Positions 35,656 through 44,538 are shown, counted from the first letter of the stretch. The stretch: DNA of 64,000 nt from Acidimicrobiia bacterium (GCA_022826705.1 JAJDUJ010000027.1:1-64000), one strand, 5' to 3'. Made by a program: numbers and translations. The notes: generated by a model not told the origin, from the sequence alone.

Positions 35656-37752
35656 GTGAGAGTGCATAATTCACTCCGCCGAGCGCTGGTAGCCCTATTG
35701 GTTCTGGTGCTGGGCGCCCTGGTGCTGTCCTTGGGCGCTTCAGCAACCGCCCAGGACACCTCCGACGACGCGCCCCGGGTTCGCCTGGCCCGGGCCACTT
35801 GGGACACCGGCTGGTTCCAGGCCGAGGTCTACCGGCTACTGCTGGAGCGGCTGGGTTATCAAGTCGACGGTCCCACCACGATGGACAACGCCGAGTTCTA
35901 CGGTGAGGTGGCCGAGGGGGAAGTCGATCTGTGGGTCAACGGCTGGTTCCCGTCCCACCACGTGTTCATTCCCGACGGGTCCCCAGTATCGGTGGTCGGC
36001 ACCGCAGTGGACGACGGGGCTTTGCAGGGCTACTTCGTGGATGCGGCCACCTCCGTCGCCCACGGCATCTCGAATCTGGGCGATCTGTCCGACCCTGCGA
36101 TAGCCGAGCTGTTCGACCACGACGGTGACGGCGTGGCCGATCTCGTGGGCTGCAACGTCGGATGGTCGTGCGCGTCCATCATCGACCACCACCTGGAGGC
36201 CTACGGCCTGACCGGCACGGTGGAGCATGTGCAGGGCGACTACTCGCCGCTGATTGCAGAGACCATCGACCGTTTCCGAGACGGACAGCCGGTGCTCTAT
36301 TTCACCTGGACCCCCAACTGGACGGCGGGCGAGCTGGTCCCCGGCCAAGACGTGGTGTGGCTGGAGACCCCGTTCCCGTCGCTGCCCGCCGACCTGGCCT
36401 CTTCGATCGACTACACGACCATTGCCGGGATTCCGGGATGCGCCAACGATCCCTGCCAGACCGGCTGGCCCCCCAACGACATACGGGCGGTGGCCAACAC
36501 CGATTTCCTCTCCGCCAACCCCTCCGTCGGCCGCCTGCTAGAGCAGGTGGTCATCCCGCTGACCGACATTTCCGCACAGAACGTTCGCATGGTGACCACG
36601 GGTGGCGATCCCGCCGACATACGGCGCCACGCCGAGGAGTGGGTGGCGGCCAATCAGGCCACCGTCGAGCGCTGGATCGCCGCGGCCGACCCCGACGCGG
36701 TGGGCATTTCCGAGCCCTCGGGGGAAGAAGCCGGTCCCGGGGGCACTCTTACGGTGGCCGCCCGGGCGCTGCCGCCGTTCGTGATCTACGAGAACCGCAT
36801 CTACAGCGGCTTCGAGGTCGAGCTGGTGCGGCTGGTGGCGGCCAAGCTGGGCATGGGAGTTGAGATCTATGCGGTTGACACCACCGCCAAGCAGATAGAC
36901 GACATCGACCGGGGCGTCGCCCGGCTCGGCCTGGGAGGGGTGGCCGTCACCGAGTCCCGCGAGGAGGTGGTGGACTTCTCGTTGCCCGTGTTGGACTCCG
37001 GCCTGACCATCCTTGTGCCCAACGATTCGTCGCGAGGCATCGGCGATCGGATTGCCTCATTCTTCCGGGCCGTTTGGTCGTCTGACCTGCCGTGGCTGAT
37101 GATCGTGTTCGCCGCCGCGGTACTGGTCGCCGCCCACTTGATCTGGTTGTCGGAGCGCCGCCACAATCCCGATTTCGCCGTGCCCTATCGGCGGGGCATC
37201 TGGGACTCGTTCTATTGGTCGGTGGTGACCATGAGCACCGTCGGGTACGGCGACAAGGTGGCCCGGGGGACGCGGGGCCGGGTGCTGGCGCTGTTGTGGA
37301 TCGCCCTGGGAACCCTGGTGTTCGCCAGCTTCACCGCGGCCATCGCCTCGTCGCTGGCGGTGAGCGAGCTGCGATCCGAGATCTCCGGACCCTCCGATCT
37401 GGCGGGCAAGCGGGTGGCCACCGCCACCCACTCGGCGGCGGAGACGTATCTCCCCTCCATCGGGGTGGGCCCAGTGCTGGTGGGCAACATCGATGACGCC
37501 TACCCCCTTCTGCTCGACGGAGAGGTGGATGCGGTGGTGTTCGACGCCCCGGTGCTCCAGTTCCACGCGGCCCGCGAGGGCGACGGAGAGGTCACCACGG
37601 TGGGGTCGGACTTCCAAAGGGTTCAGTACGGCTTCATGCTCAGCCCTGACGACGCCGAGCTGCGCGAGCACATAAACCTCGCGCTGTTGGACTTAGTCGA
37701 AAGCGGAATCTACGAGCGGCTCCACGACACCTGGTTCGGCCCCCAACGCTGA
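35656..37752 (+). CDS. ProX-type betaine-binding domain fused to a GluR0-like ligand-gated K+ channel
   Basis: 698 aa with GTG 35656 (start inferred from the signal peptide; the frame stays open from TTG 35617). Order: signal peptide (1-~33); ProX-like domain (~40-345) with Trp97, Trp170 and Trp218 at the betaine-cage positions; linker; amino-acid-binding lobe S1 from ~362, with Arg435 in VTESREE where glutamate receptors bind the alpha-carboxyl; helix M1 (~480-498); pore with K+ filter TVGYGD (528-533); helix M2 (~543-570) ending SFTAAIASSLAV, like the receptor gating motif; lobe S2 (~575-695) with Asp630 in VVFDAP. This is complete prokaryotic glutamate-receptor topology with a betaine-binding domain in the amino-terminal-domain position. 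The gene starts 14 bases after the ProX-like gene. Confidence 0.9.
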   Translation: MRVHNSLRRALVALLVLVLGALVLSLGASATAQDTSDDAPRVRLARATWDTGWFQAEVYRLLLERLGYQVDGPTTMDNAEFYGEVAEGEVDLWVNGWFPSHHVFIPDGSPVSVVGTAVDDGALQGYFVDAATSVAHGISNLGDLSDPAIAELFDHDGDGVADLVGCNVGWSCASIIDHHLEAYGLTGTVEHVQGDYSPLIAETIDRFRDGQPVLYFTWTPNWTAGELVPGQDVVWLETPFPSLPADLASSIDYTTIAGIPGCANDPCQTGWPPNDIRAVANTDFLSANPSVGRLLEQVVIPLTDISAQNVRMVTTGGDPADIRRHAEEWVAANQATVERWIAAADPDAVGISEPSGEEAGPGGTLTVAARALPPFVIYENRIYSGFEVELVRLVAAKLGMGVEIYAVDTTAKQIDDIDRGVARLGLGGVAVTESREEVVDFSLPVLDSGLTILVPNDSSRGIGDRIASFFRAVWSSDLPWLMIVFAAAVLVAAHLIWLSERRHNPDFAVPYRRGIWDSFYWSVVTMSTVGYGDKVARGTRGRVLALLWIALGTLVFASFTAAIASSLAVSELRSEISGPSDLAGKRVATATHSAAETYLPSIGVGPVLVGNIDDAYPLLLDGEVDAVVFDAPVLQFHAAREGDGEVTTVGSDFQRVQYGFMLSPDDAELREHINLALLDLVESGIYERLHDTWFGPQR

Positions 37753-37765
37753 TATCACATGCTGG

Positions 37766-39778
37766 ATGCTGTCTAGTACGCTGCGCCGCGGCATCTGCAT
37801 GCTGGTGGCTCTTATGGTGCTGGGTGCGGGCCTCTCCATCCTTTTGGCAGCGCCCGCTCAAGCTCAAACTGCCTCGGATGTCGTTGAGCGAGATCGGCTC
37901 ATCGCCGCACAAGAAGCACTGCTCAACGTCTACCGGTGCCGGTTCGACATCGACACTGAGATTGTTCCTGGGGGATGCGGTGGGGGTACCCCTGTCATTC
38001 CCGCGGTCCCGCCGGTGCCGTTCACCGGCACCCCAAATCGTGCCGACATAGCGGAGCGAGATCGGCTCGTCGCCGCACAAGAAGCACTGCTCAACGTCTA
38101 CCGGTGCCGGTTCGACATCGACACCGAGATCGTGCCCGGCGGGTGTTCAGGCACCTCCGATCAGACGTCGCAAACGACGGTTTTGGACACGCAGACCAGC
38201 ATTGCGATTCCTGTCTTTTATTGTGCCCCTGTCGGACATTACGACCATAGTCACCTGGCTGAAATGGTAGCTGACCTGAATCAGCATGTGACTCCGTTCT
38301 TTGCTCGCGAATCTTCTGAGTTGGTGAATGTTTATTTCACTATTGGAGGAATTGTCTCACCTATCTTTGACTGGGAGAGTATAACTCTAAGGGAACTGTG
38401 GGAACGCGGTGGGTACTCGTCTTGCGACACTGCAGCGATTGACGCAGCCAACAGCGAAACTCAAATTCTTATTATACTCGATATTCAGAATGGTGAAAAT
38501 CTTGGGGGCTATGCAACATACAATACAGGACCTTCCAGAGTTACTTTTGAGTCTTGGGGAGGACCATTTGGGAACGGATATCGTTACAATATTGCGCACG
38601 AACTCGGGCACGCATTGTTTAGCTTCCAGCACACCGATAGCGAGGATGTTGGAGAATACGATTGTTCTGAAGTTGCATGGTCAGTCATGAATAAGAGTGA
38701 TGAGTGTCTCACACGTAGCAACATAGACCCCTTGTCATATTATGAGATCTTATGCTGGCAAAAGACTACATTAGGTTGGCCCTGTTTTGATCCTGCACCC
38801 GTGGTGCCCGGTAACACTCCAAGGTCTTATGGAAGATGGAAGTCGTATGACTCGTCCAGGTTTGACCAGCTGGGTGTCATTAGCTATACACTCGAGACCG
38901 AGGGACTCTCCGATGGTAGTTCTCCTGGCCTTTGGATGTCATGTGACTATCGTGAATCCAATCAAGAATGGGGACTCTTCGCTTACGTGGGATGGGATGG
39001 ACAGGCCGTATTCGGAGACTCAGATGGCGATATGAGAGCGGAAGCACGCTTCGCTAGCGGAGATGTCCTTAAATTAGCTGGATATGAGGCGACCGGTTCG
39101 AAATTTATGAATTTCCATTTATCTAGCAGTGTTCGTTTGTTCAATGCGATCTTGCAGCGTGACGGGATACCCGTAACGTTGTCCACCACGGACAGGGATG
39201 GAAAGCTCTATTCGGCTACTTTCGACACAGAGGGTGCAGCAATCGCCGTGCAATCGGTGAGGAACTTCTGTGATCGTAAGGCATCTGATGCTTCGCGGGA
39301 GGAAAATCCTGTGCCGTCGGGTGTATGGAGAACATATGAGCACGACGTCAGAGGCTTTGTGCAGCATGGTGTAGAGACTGCGGCCATTGAGACGGAAGGA
39401 GTGGCTGACAACAACACTCCATTTCTGAAATTATCTTGTGAATATTATGAATCCAGAAATCAGTGGGATTTGTTCGCTTACGTGAGCTGGGAGGGTGACA
39501 CTGTGTTCGGTGGCGCTAATGGCAGTATGAGAGTTGAAGCGCGCTTTTCCAATGGAGATATTCTCAGCTTGGCTGGGTACGAAGGGACAGACTCGAAATT
39601 CATGAACTTGAATGCACATAACAGCTTTCGCTTGCTCAATGCGATTGTGGCGCATGATGGGATGCCGGTGACGTTGTCCACCACGGACAGGGATGGGAAA
39701 CTCTACTCGGCAACGTTCAGCACGGAAGGCGCCTCAGTAGCCGTGCGCTCTGTGATGAACTATTGCGAAGACAAGTGA
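37766..39778 (+). CDS. Secreted HExxH metalloprotease-like protein with repeats
   Basis: 670 aa. Signal peptide (1-~34, ending AQAQ). Two 31-residue copies of ERDRL(I/V)AAQEALLNVYRC...PGGC at about 41-71 and 97-127. Then a zincin-like domain with HELGH (His278, Glu279, His282) and a Met-turn-like WSVMNKS downstream. Two C-terminal repeats of ~145 residues (about 357-505 and 520-670) share GLFAYV/DLFAYV, RVEARF and STTDRDGKLYSATF. The gene is clearly AT-richer than its neighbours and uses A/T-ending codons from about 38200 on, suggesting transfer. It starts 13 bases after the channel gene. Substrate unknown. Confidence 0.8.
   Translation: MLSSTLRRGICMLVALMVLGAGLSILLAAPAQAQTASDVVERDRLIAAQEALLNVYRCRFDIDTEIVPGGCGGGTPVIPAVPPVPFTGTPNRADIAERDRLVAAQEALLNVYRCRFDIDTEIVPGGCSGTSDQTSQTTVLDTQTSIAIPVFYCAPVGHYDHSHLAEMVADLNQHVTPFFARESSELVNVYFTIGGIVSPIFDWESITLRELWERGGYSSCDTAAIDAANSETQILIILDIQNGENLGGYATYNTGPSRVTFESWGGPFGNGYRYNIAHELGHALFSFQHTDSEDVGEYDCSEVAWSVMNKSDECLTRSNIDPLSYYEILCWQKTTLGWPCFDPAPVVPGNTPRSYGRWKSYDSSRFDQLGVISYTLETEGLSDGSSPGLWMSCDYRESNQEWGLFAYVGWDGQAVFGDSDGDMRAEARFASGDVLKLAGYEATGSKFMNFHLSSSVRLFNAILQRDGIPVTLSTTDRDGKLYSATFDTEGAAIAVQSVRNFCDRKASDASREENPVPSGVWRTYEHDVRGFVQHGVETAAIETEGVADNNTPFLKLSCEYYESRNQWDLFAYVSWEGDTVFGGANGSMRVEARFSNGDILSLAGYEGTDSKFMNLNAHNSFRLLNAIVAHDGMPVTLSTTDRDGKLYSATFSTEGASVAVRSVMNYCEDK
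37886..37956 (+). repeat. Direct repeat, copy 1 (71 bp)
   Basis: This 71-bp segment recurs at 38054-38124 with a single mismatch, 168 bp (56 codons) apart and in frame. It encodes the AAQEALLNVYRCRFDID unit of the secreted metalloprotease. Near identity at DNA level points to a recent duplication or gene conversion. Confidence 0.9.
38054..38124 (+). repeat. Direct repeat, copy 2 (71 bp)
   Basis: Second copy of the in-frame unit described at 37886-37956. The single mismatch changes Ile to Val. GC-rich sequence of the repeats contrasts with the AT-rich catalytic region that follows, so the gene looks like a chimera of a local export module and foreign catalytic sequence. Confidence 0.9.
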
Positions 39779-39845
39779 GATCAGGGAATCTCGCCGTGCC
39801 CGGTGGCGGACTGCACGCCCTTTGCACAACGATGCGGATCGCTGT

Positions 39846-40304
39846 CTAGCCCCCCATCAAGGGGCCATCGGACATCGACTCGATGGTGGATTGGGCCAAC
39901 ACGTTGTGGTCGGCGTCGAGGGTTTCAAACAGCACACCGGTGGGGGTGTGCAGGTTGAACAGCACGATGGCCCCATCGGGTCCGCCCCGCTCCATGTGAA
40001 TTTCGCCAGCGGGGCTCTGGCTGTAGGTGCCGGCCGGCTTGATCTTGTGGACGGTCTCGCCGTTGGACCCCACATCGAACACGTGGTGCTCGCCCTGGAG
40101 AACCAGGGTGCGGGTGGCGGCCACGTGGCGGTGAAAGTGGCAGTGGGAGTGGGGGGCGAAGCGCACTAGCAAGTCGAGCGTGCCAAGGTCGGCCTGGGAG
40201 CCGAGCACGGCCACATCGAACTCGATGGGATAGTCGTACTCCGGACCTCCCACCATGTGGGTCCAGTCCACGTCAGTCAGGTCGAATCGAGCCTCAAAGG
40301 TCAT
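39846..40304 (-). CDS. Cupin-like protein
   Basis: 152 aa, single predicted beta-barrel. The metal-binding motif region reads HSHCHFHRHV near residue 53, followed by LVLQGEHHVF and, in the second motif region, GEIHMERGG. This resembles cupins such as acetylacetone dioxygenase-like or ring-cleavage proteins, but the exact family and substrate are not recognised. It is divergent from the BVMO gene with 20 bases between the starts, suggesting a shared control region. Confidence 0.7.
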   Translation of the reverse strand: MTFEARFDLTDVDWTHMVGGPEYDYPIEFDVAVLGSQADLGTLDLLVRFAPHSHCHFHRHVAATRTLVLQGEHHVFDVGSNGETVHKIKPAGTYSQSPAGEIHMERGGPDGAIVLFNLHTPTGVLFETLDADHNVLAQSTIESMSDGPLMGG

Positions 40305-40324
40305 GGGCCGTATCGTAGTAAACC

Positions 40325-42127
40325 ATGACCGACACTCTCTCTTCAGACACCGGGATGGACTTCGACCCCAACGCTCTCCGGGAGAAGTACCGCGAGGAAC
40401 GCGACAAGCGCCTGCGGTCCGACGGCAACGACCAGTACATCGCCATGGACGGGGAGTTCTCCCGCTATCTGGACGACCCGTCGCAAACCGGCATCGTCCG
40501 GGAACCTCTGACCGACGAGGTGGACGTGGCCATCATCGGCACCGGGTTCAGCGGGCTTTTGGCCGGGGCCCGGCTGCGCCAGATGGGGGTAGAGAGCATC
40601 CGGATGATCGAGACCGGGGCCGAGTTCGGCGGCACCTGGTACTGGAACCAGTACCCCGGCGTGCAGTGCGATATCGAGTCGTACATCTACCTGCCCCTGC
40701 TGGAAGAGCTCGACTACATGCCCAAGGAGAAGTACTCCTACGGCCCGGAGATCTTGGAGCACTGCAAGGAGTTGGGCCGCCACTTCGACCTATATCGCGA
40801 CGTCTGCTTCGGCACCCGGGTACACGAGATGCACTGGGACGACGCCGACCACCGCTGGGTGCTGCACACCAACCACAACGACCGGATGCGGGCCCGCTTC
40901 GTGATCATGGCCATCGGACCGCTCAGCCGCCCCAAGCTGCCCGGCATCGCGGGCATCGACACCTATGAGGGTCACTCGTTCCACACCAGCCGGTGGGACT
41001 ACGACTACACCGGCGGCGACACCAACGGGAACCTGACCAAGCTGTCCGACAAGGTGGTCGGGGTGATCGGCACCGGCGCCACTGCGGTGCAGTGCATCCC
41101 CCATGTGGGCGAGGCCGCCCAGCAGCTGTACGTGTTCCAACGCACCCCGTCGTCCATCGACGTGCGGGGCAACCGCCCCACCGACCCGGAGTGGGTTATG
41201 TCGCTGGAGCCTGGCTGGCAGCAGAACCGCATCGAGAACTTCGGCAACATCGTGGCCGGCAGCATGCAGGAGGAAGACCTGGTAAGCGACGGCTGGACCG
41301 ACATCCTGCGCAACCTCACCGCGCTGGGAGAGGGCACCCGCCTCGGCACCCCCGAGGAGATCGCCGAGGCCATGGAGATGGCCGACTTCCAGAAGATGGA
41401 GCAGATCCGCAGCCGGGTAGACGAGCTGATCGAAGACTCGTCCATCGCCGAGGCGCTCAAGCCCTACTACCGGCAGTTCTGCAAGCGGCCGTGCTTCCAC
41501 GACGACTACCTGCCCACCTTCAACCGCGACAACGTCACCCTGGTGGACACCGACGGCCAGGGCGTCGAACGCATCACACCCAAGGGCGTGATGGCCGGAG
41601 GCCAGGAGTACGAACTGAACTGCATCATCTTCGCCACCGGGTTCGAGGTGGGCACCGACTACTCCCACCGGGCCAACTGCGACATCTACGGCCGGGGCGG
41701 CGAGACGCTCAGCGAGCGGTGGGCCGACGGCATGTCCACCTTCCACGGTGTGGTCAGCCGGGACTACCCCAACCTATTGCACATGGGCGGCATCCAGTCG
41801 GGGGTCTCGCCCAACTTCACCGAGCTCTACAACGAGCAGAGCCAGCATGTGGCCTACATCGTCAACCAGGGCCTGTCGTCGGGGGCGACCGTGGTGGAGC
41901 CCACCGAACAGGCCGAGGCCGACTGGGTGCGGCTCATCATGGAGTCGGCCTATCGCCGAGCCGGTTTCTTGGAGTCGTGCACCCCCGGCTATTACAACAA
42001 CGAGGGCAAGCCCGACGACGGCCCCGGCTGGTTCGGCGGCACCTACGGCGGCGGCGCCCAAGAGTTCTTCAAGCTCCTCAAGGCGTGGCGCGACGAGGGG
42101 TCGCTGGAAGGCCTCGAGCTGAGCTGA
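40325..42127 (+). CDS. Flavin monooxygenase of Baeyer-Villiger type
   Basis: 600 aa. FAD-binding motif GTGFSG at 72-77, NADPH-binding GTGATA in the second Rossmann fold, and a BVMO fingerprint YEGHSFHTSRW between them. The N-terminal extension before the FAD motif is as in long-chain or steroid BVMOs. These enzymes insert oxygen beside a ketone, forming an ester or lactone. The P450 gene starts four bases after the stop, so the two oxygenases probably act in one degradation pathway, perhaps for steroids or terpenoids (inference). Confidence 0.91.
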   Translation: MTDTLSSDTGMDFDPNALREKYREERDKRLRSDGNDQYIAMDGEFSRYLDDPSQTGIVREPLTDEVDVAIIGTGFSGLLAGARLRQMGVESIRMIETGAEFGGTWYWNQYPGVQCDIESYIYLPLLEELDYMPKEKYSYGPEILEHCKELGRHFDLYRDVCFGTRVHEMHWDDADHRWVLHTNHNDRMRARFVIMAIGPLSRPKLPGIAGIDTYEGHSFHTSRWDYDYTGGDTNGNLTKLSDKVVGVIGTGATAVQCIPHVGEAAQQLYVFQRTPSSIDVRGNRPTDPEWVMSLEPGWQQNRIENFGNIVAGSMQEEDLVSDGWTDILRNLTALGEGTRLGTPEEIAEAMEMADFQKMEQIRSRVDELIEDSSIAEALKPYYRQFCKRPCFHDDYLPTFNRDNVTLVDTDGQGVERITPKGVMAGGQEYELNCIIFATGFEVGTDYSHRANCDIYGRGGETLSERWADGMSTFHGVVSRDYPNLLHMGGIQSGVSPNFTELYNEQSQHVAYIVNQGLSSGATVVEPTEQAEADWVRLIMESAYRRAGFLESCTPGYYNNEGKPDDGPGWFGGTYGGGAQEFFKLLKAWRDEGSLEGLELS

Positions 42128-42131
42128 ACCG

Positions 42132-43307
42132 ATGGCCATCAAATTCGCCTATCGCAGCGGCGACACCTGGGCCGAGCCGTGGGACGACTACCGGGCCCTG
42201 CGCGACGAGGATCCGGTACACGAGGTGGGCGACGGCGAGTTCTGGGTGCTGTCCCGGTTCGACGACGTGTTCGCCGCCGCCCGCGACACCGCCACCTACT
42301 CGTCAGCCAACGGCCTGACGACCGCTCCCGACGACATGGCCAGCTTCGATGAGAAGGCCCGCCCCATCGTGATGATGGACCCGCCCGAGCACACCGCCAT
42401 GCGCCGGCTGGTGAGCCGGCCGATGACCCCCCGCCAGGTTGCCCCGGTGGAAGACCTGGTTCGGGCGTTCATCACCGACAAGCTCGACGCGGTGGCCGAC
42501 GCCGGCGATGTCGACATCATCCAGGCGCTGTTCAAGCCTCTGCCCAGCTATCTGGTGGCCCACTATCTGGGCGTCCCGCCCGAAGATCGGGTGCTGTTCG
42601 ACCGCTGGACCGAGCGCATCGTGCAGGCCACGGCCGAGTCCACCGCGGCCTATGGCCAGGACCAGAGCGCGTTTCTGGAGCTGTTCGAGTACGCCACCGG
42701 CCTGATCGAGCGCCGCAAGACCGACCCCGGCGATGATCTGGTGACCGACTTGGTTGAACAGGGCGAGGATGTGGCCTCGGCCATGTGGATTGTGGGCTTC
42801 ATCTTCACGATGATCACCGGCGGTAACGACACCGTTACCGGGATGCTCGGCAGCTCAACAGTGTTGCTCGACCGCCATCGCGACCAGCGCCAGATGCTCA
42901 TCGACGACGCTTCGATGATTCCCAACGCGGTGGAGGAACTGCTGCGGCTTACCTCCCCGGTGCAGAACCTGGCCCGCACGCTGACCCGCGACGTGACCCT
43001 GCACGGCGTCACCATCCCCGAGGGTAAAAAGGCGCTGCTGCTCTTTGCCTCGGCCAACCGAGACGAGCGGGAGTTCGGGCCCACTGCCGGAGAGCTCGAC
43101 GTGAAGCGCCAGATCGACAAGATCGTCTCCCTAGGCTACGGCGCCCACCACTGCCTCGGCGCGTCGGTGGCCCGGCTCCAGTGCCGAGTGGCCCTCGAAG
43201 AGATGCTGCGGCGGTTTCCGGACTACTCGGTGGATGAGGACGCCGCCCGCTTTGCCGGCGGCTGGTCCACCCGCCGCTACGAGTATCTGCCCTTCTCCAC
43301 CAACTGA
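42132..43307 (+). CDS. Cytochrome P450 (second copy)
   Basis: 391 aa. The haem loop is LGYGAHHCLG with Cys341 as ligand; note Gly where most P450s have Phe at the loop start (LGYG). The I-helix motif is TGGNDT and the K-helix ExxR is EELLR. It is only distantly similar to the P450 at 3001-4188. It is coupled to the BVMO gene. No ferredoxin or reductase gene is adjacent. Confidence 0.93.
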   Translation: MAIKFAYRSGDTWAEPWDDYRALRDEDPVHEVGDGEFWVLSRFDDVFAAARDTATYSSANGLTTAPDDMASFDEKARPIVMMDPPEHTAMRRLVSRPMTPRQVAPVEDLVRAFITDKLDAVADAGDVDIIQALFKPLPSYLVAHYLGVPPEDRVLFDRWTERIVQATAESTAAYGQDQSAFLELFEYATGLIERRKTDPGDDLVTDLVEQGEDVASAMWIVGFIFTMITGGNDTVTGMLGSSTVLLDRHRDQRQMLIDDASMIPNAVEELLRLTSPVQNLARTLTRDVTLHGVTIPEGKKALLLFASANRDEREFGPTAGELDVKRQIDKIVSLGYGAHHCLGASVARLQCRVALEEMLRRFPDYSVDEDAARFAGGWSTRRYEYLPFSTN

Positions 43308-43316
43308 GTGCGGCGA

Positions 43317-43667
43317 CTACGAGAGCTGGTCCAGGCGCTCCAGCAGTGCGTCGGGGGCGCCTACGTACTGCGACAGCTCTGAGGCCGGGATTGCCTCGCG
43401 CCACTGTCCGTCTTCGCCCTTTCGGAGGATGGCGGGCAGCCCGGTGGCGGAGGCGAGCTGCTCGTCGGTGACCTCGTTTCGGTGCAAGAGCTCCAGCTCG
43501 ACGTCTGACGCCGCACAGGCCTGCTTCCAGCTCTTGGATCCCATCGGGTTCCAGCCGTGGGTGATGTCGCACAGTGCGCATTTCCCCCGGCCCAGAAGCT
43601 TGCCGGCCACATACCGCAGCTCCCCGCCGAGCCCCCCGTCAGCGTCGTAGATCCCTAGGAATGACAC
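43317..43667 (-). CDS. Conserved small protein with CxxC motif
   Basis: 116 aa, GTG start, not assigned to a named family. The core segment GRGKCALCDITHGWNP holds a CxxC and a conserved-looking His; a TGLPAILRKGEDGQWR stretch follows. The CxxC could bind metal or act in thiol chemistry. It is convergent with the P450 and lies just upstream of the DMT transporter's 3' end on the same strand. I am sure it is coding from its composition but not what it does. Confidence 0.65.
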   Translation of the reverse strand: MSFLGIYDADGGLGGELRYVAGKLLGRGKCALCDITHGWNPMGSKSWKQACAASDVELELLHRNEVTDEQLASATGLPAILRKGEDGQWREAIPASELSQYVGAPDALLERLDQLS

Positions 43668-43683
43668 GTCTCAGGCTATCGGT

Positions 43684-44538
43684 CTAGCCGGCCAGTTCGG
43701 CTCGGGTTTGGCTCAGGGCGATGGCGATGATGACCAGGGCGATTCCGCCCAGTTCTTGAGGGCTGGGAACCTGGAACAGGGCGACCAGGCCCACCAGCAC
43801 CGCGGTGACCGGGAGCAGCGCCTGAAGGAGGGCGAAGCGGTGCTGGGTGATGCGCTTCATGACCAGCTGGTCGATCCAGTAGGGGATGACGTTGGACAGC
43901 AGCCCGGTGGCCAGGGCCAACACCAGCACCGCCGGCGAATCAAGGGCCGTTCCCACCTCGGTTGCCCCGAATCCGCTGATGGCCGCCGCCCCGACCAGCA
44001 TTCCCAGCCCCAGCCCGTCGACCGCCGCCGGACCCCGGGCTACCCGGTGGCCAAGCACGATGTAGCCGGCCCAGAACATCCCGGCCAGCAGGGCGAACCC
44101 CACCCCCCGCATGGTGCCCTCGGCTTCCACGCCAGCCAGCACCACAACCCCGCCCGCAGCCACCAACAGTGCAGCCCCCGAGCGCAGGGTTCGGGTGAAG
44201 GCAGCGGCCACCAGGATCGGCCCGGTGAACTCGATGGCCACCGCGTTGCCCAGAGGCAGCTCATCGATGGACAGATAGATCGACAGGTTCATGGCCGCCA
44301 GCGCCACACCGAAGGCCGAGGCCCACGCCAGGTCGTTGGCCTTCCAGCGGCGTTGCCAGGAGCGACGCAGCAGGATGATCATCACCGCCGCTCCCAGCAC
44401 CCGCACCAGTGCCACCCCCGCCGGGGCAATCTCGTCGAACAGGTGAACGGCCACTGCCGCGCCCAGGTACTGCGACACCGCTCCCACCATGAACAGCGGC
44501 TCAGGGGCAACCGACTCCGATCGGGGCAGACGGACCAC
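43684..44538 (-). CDS. EamA/DMT-family transporter
   Basis: 284 aa with ten predicted membrane helices in two similar halves, as in the drug/metabolite transporter superfamily. The first half begins EPLFMVGAVSQYLGAAVAVHLFD, and the second contains GMFWAGYIVLGHRVARGP, the region conserved between EamA halves. It resembles RhtA-like amino-acid exporters, but the substrate is not predictable. It is divergent from the F420 PPOX gene. Confidence 0.86.
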   Translation of the reverse strand: MVRLPRSESVAPEPLFMVGAVSQYLGAAVAVHLFDEIAPAGVALVRVLGAAVMIILLRRSWQRRWKANDLAWASAFGVALAAMNLSIYLSIDELPLGNAVAIEFTGPILVAAAFTRTLRSGAALLVAAGGVVVLAGVEAEGTMRGVGFALLAGMFWAGYIVLGHRVARGPAAVDGLGLGMLVGAAAISGFGATEVGTALDSPAVLVLALATGLLSNVIPYWIDQLVMKRITQHRFALLQALLPVTAVLVGLVALFQVPSPQELGGIALVIIAIALSQTRAELAG

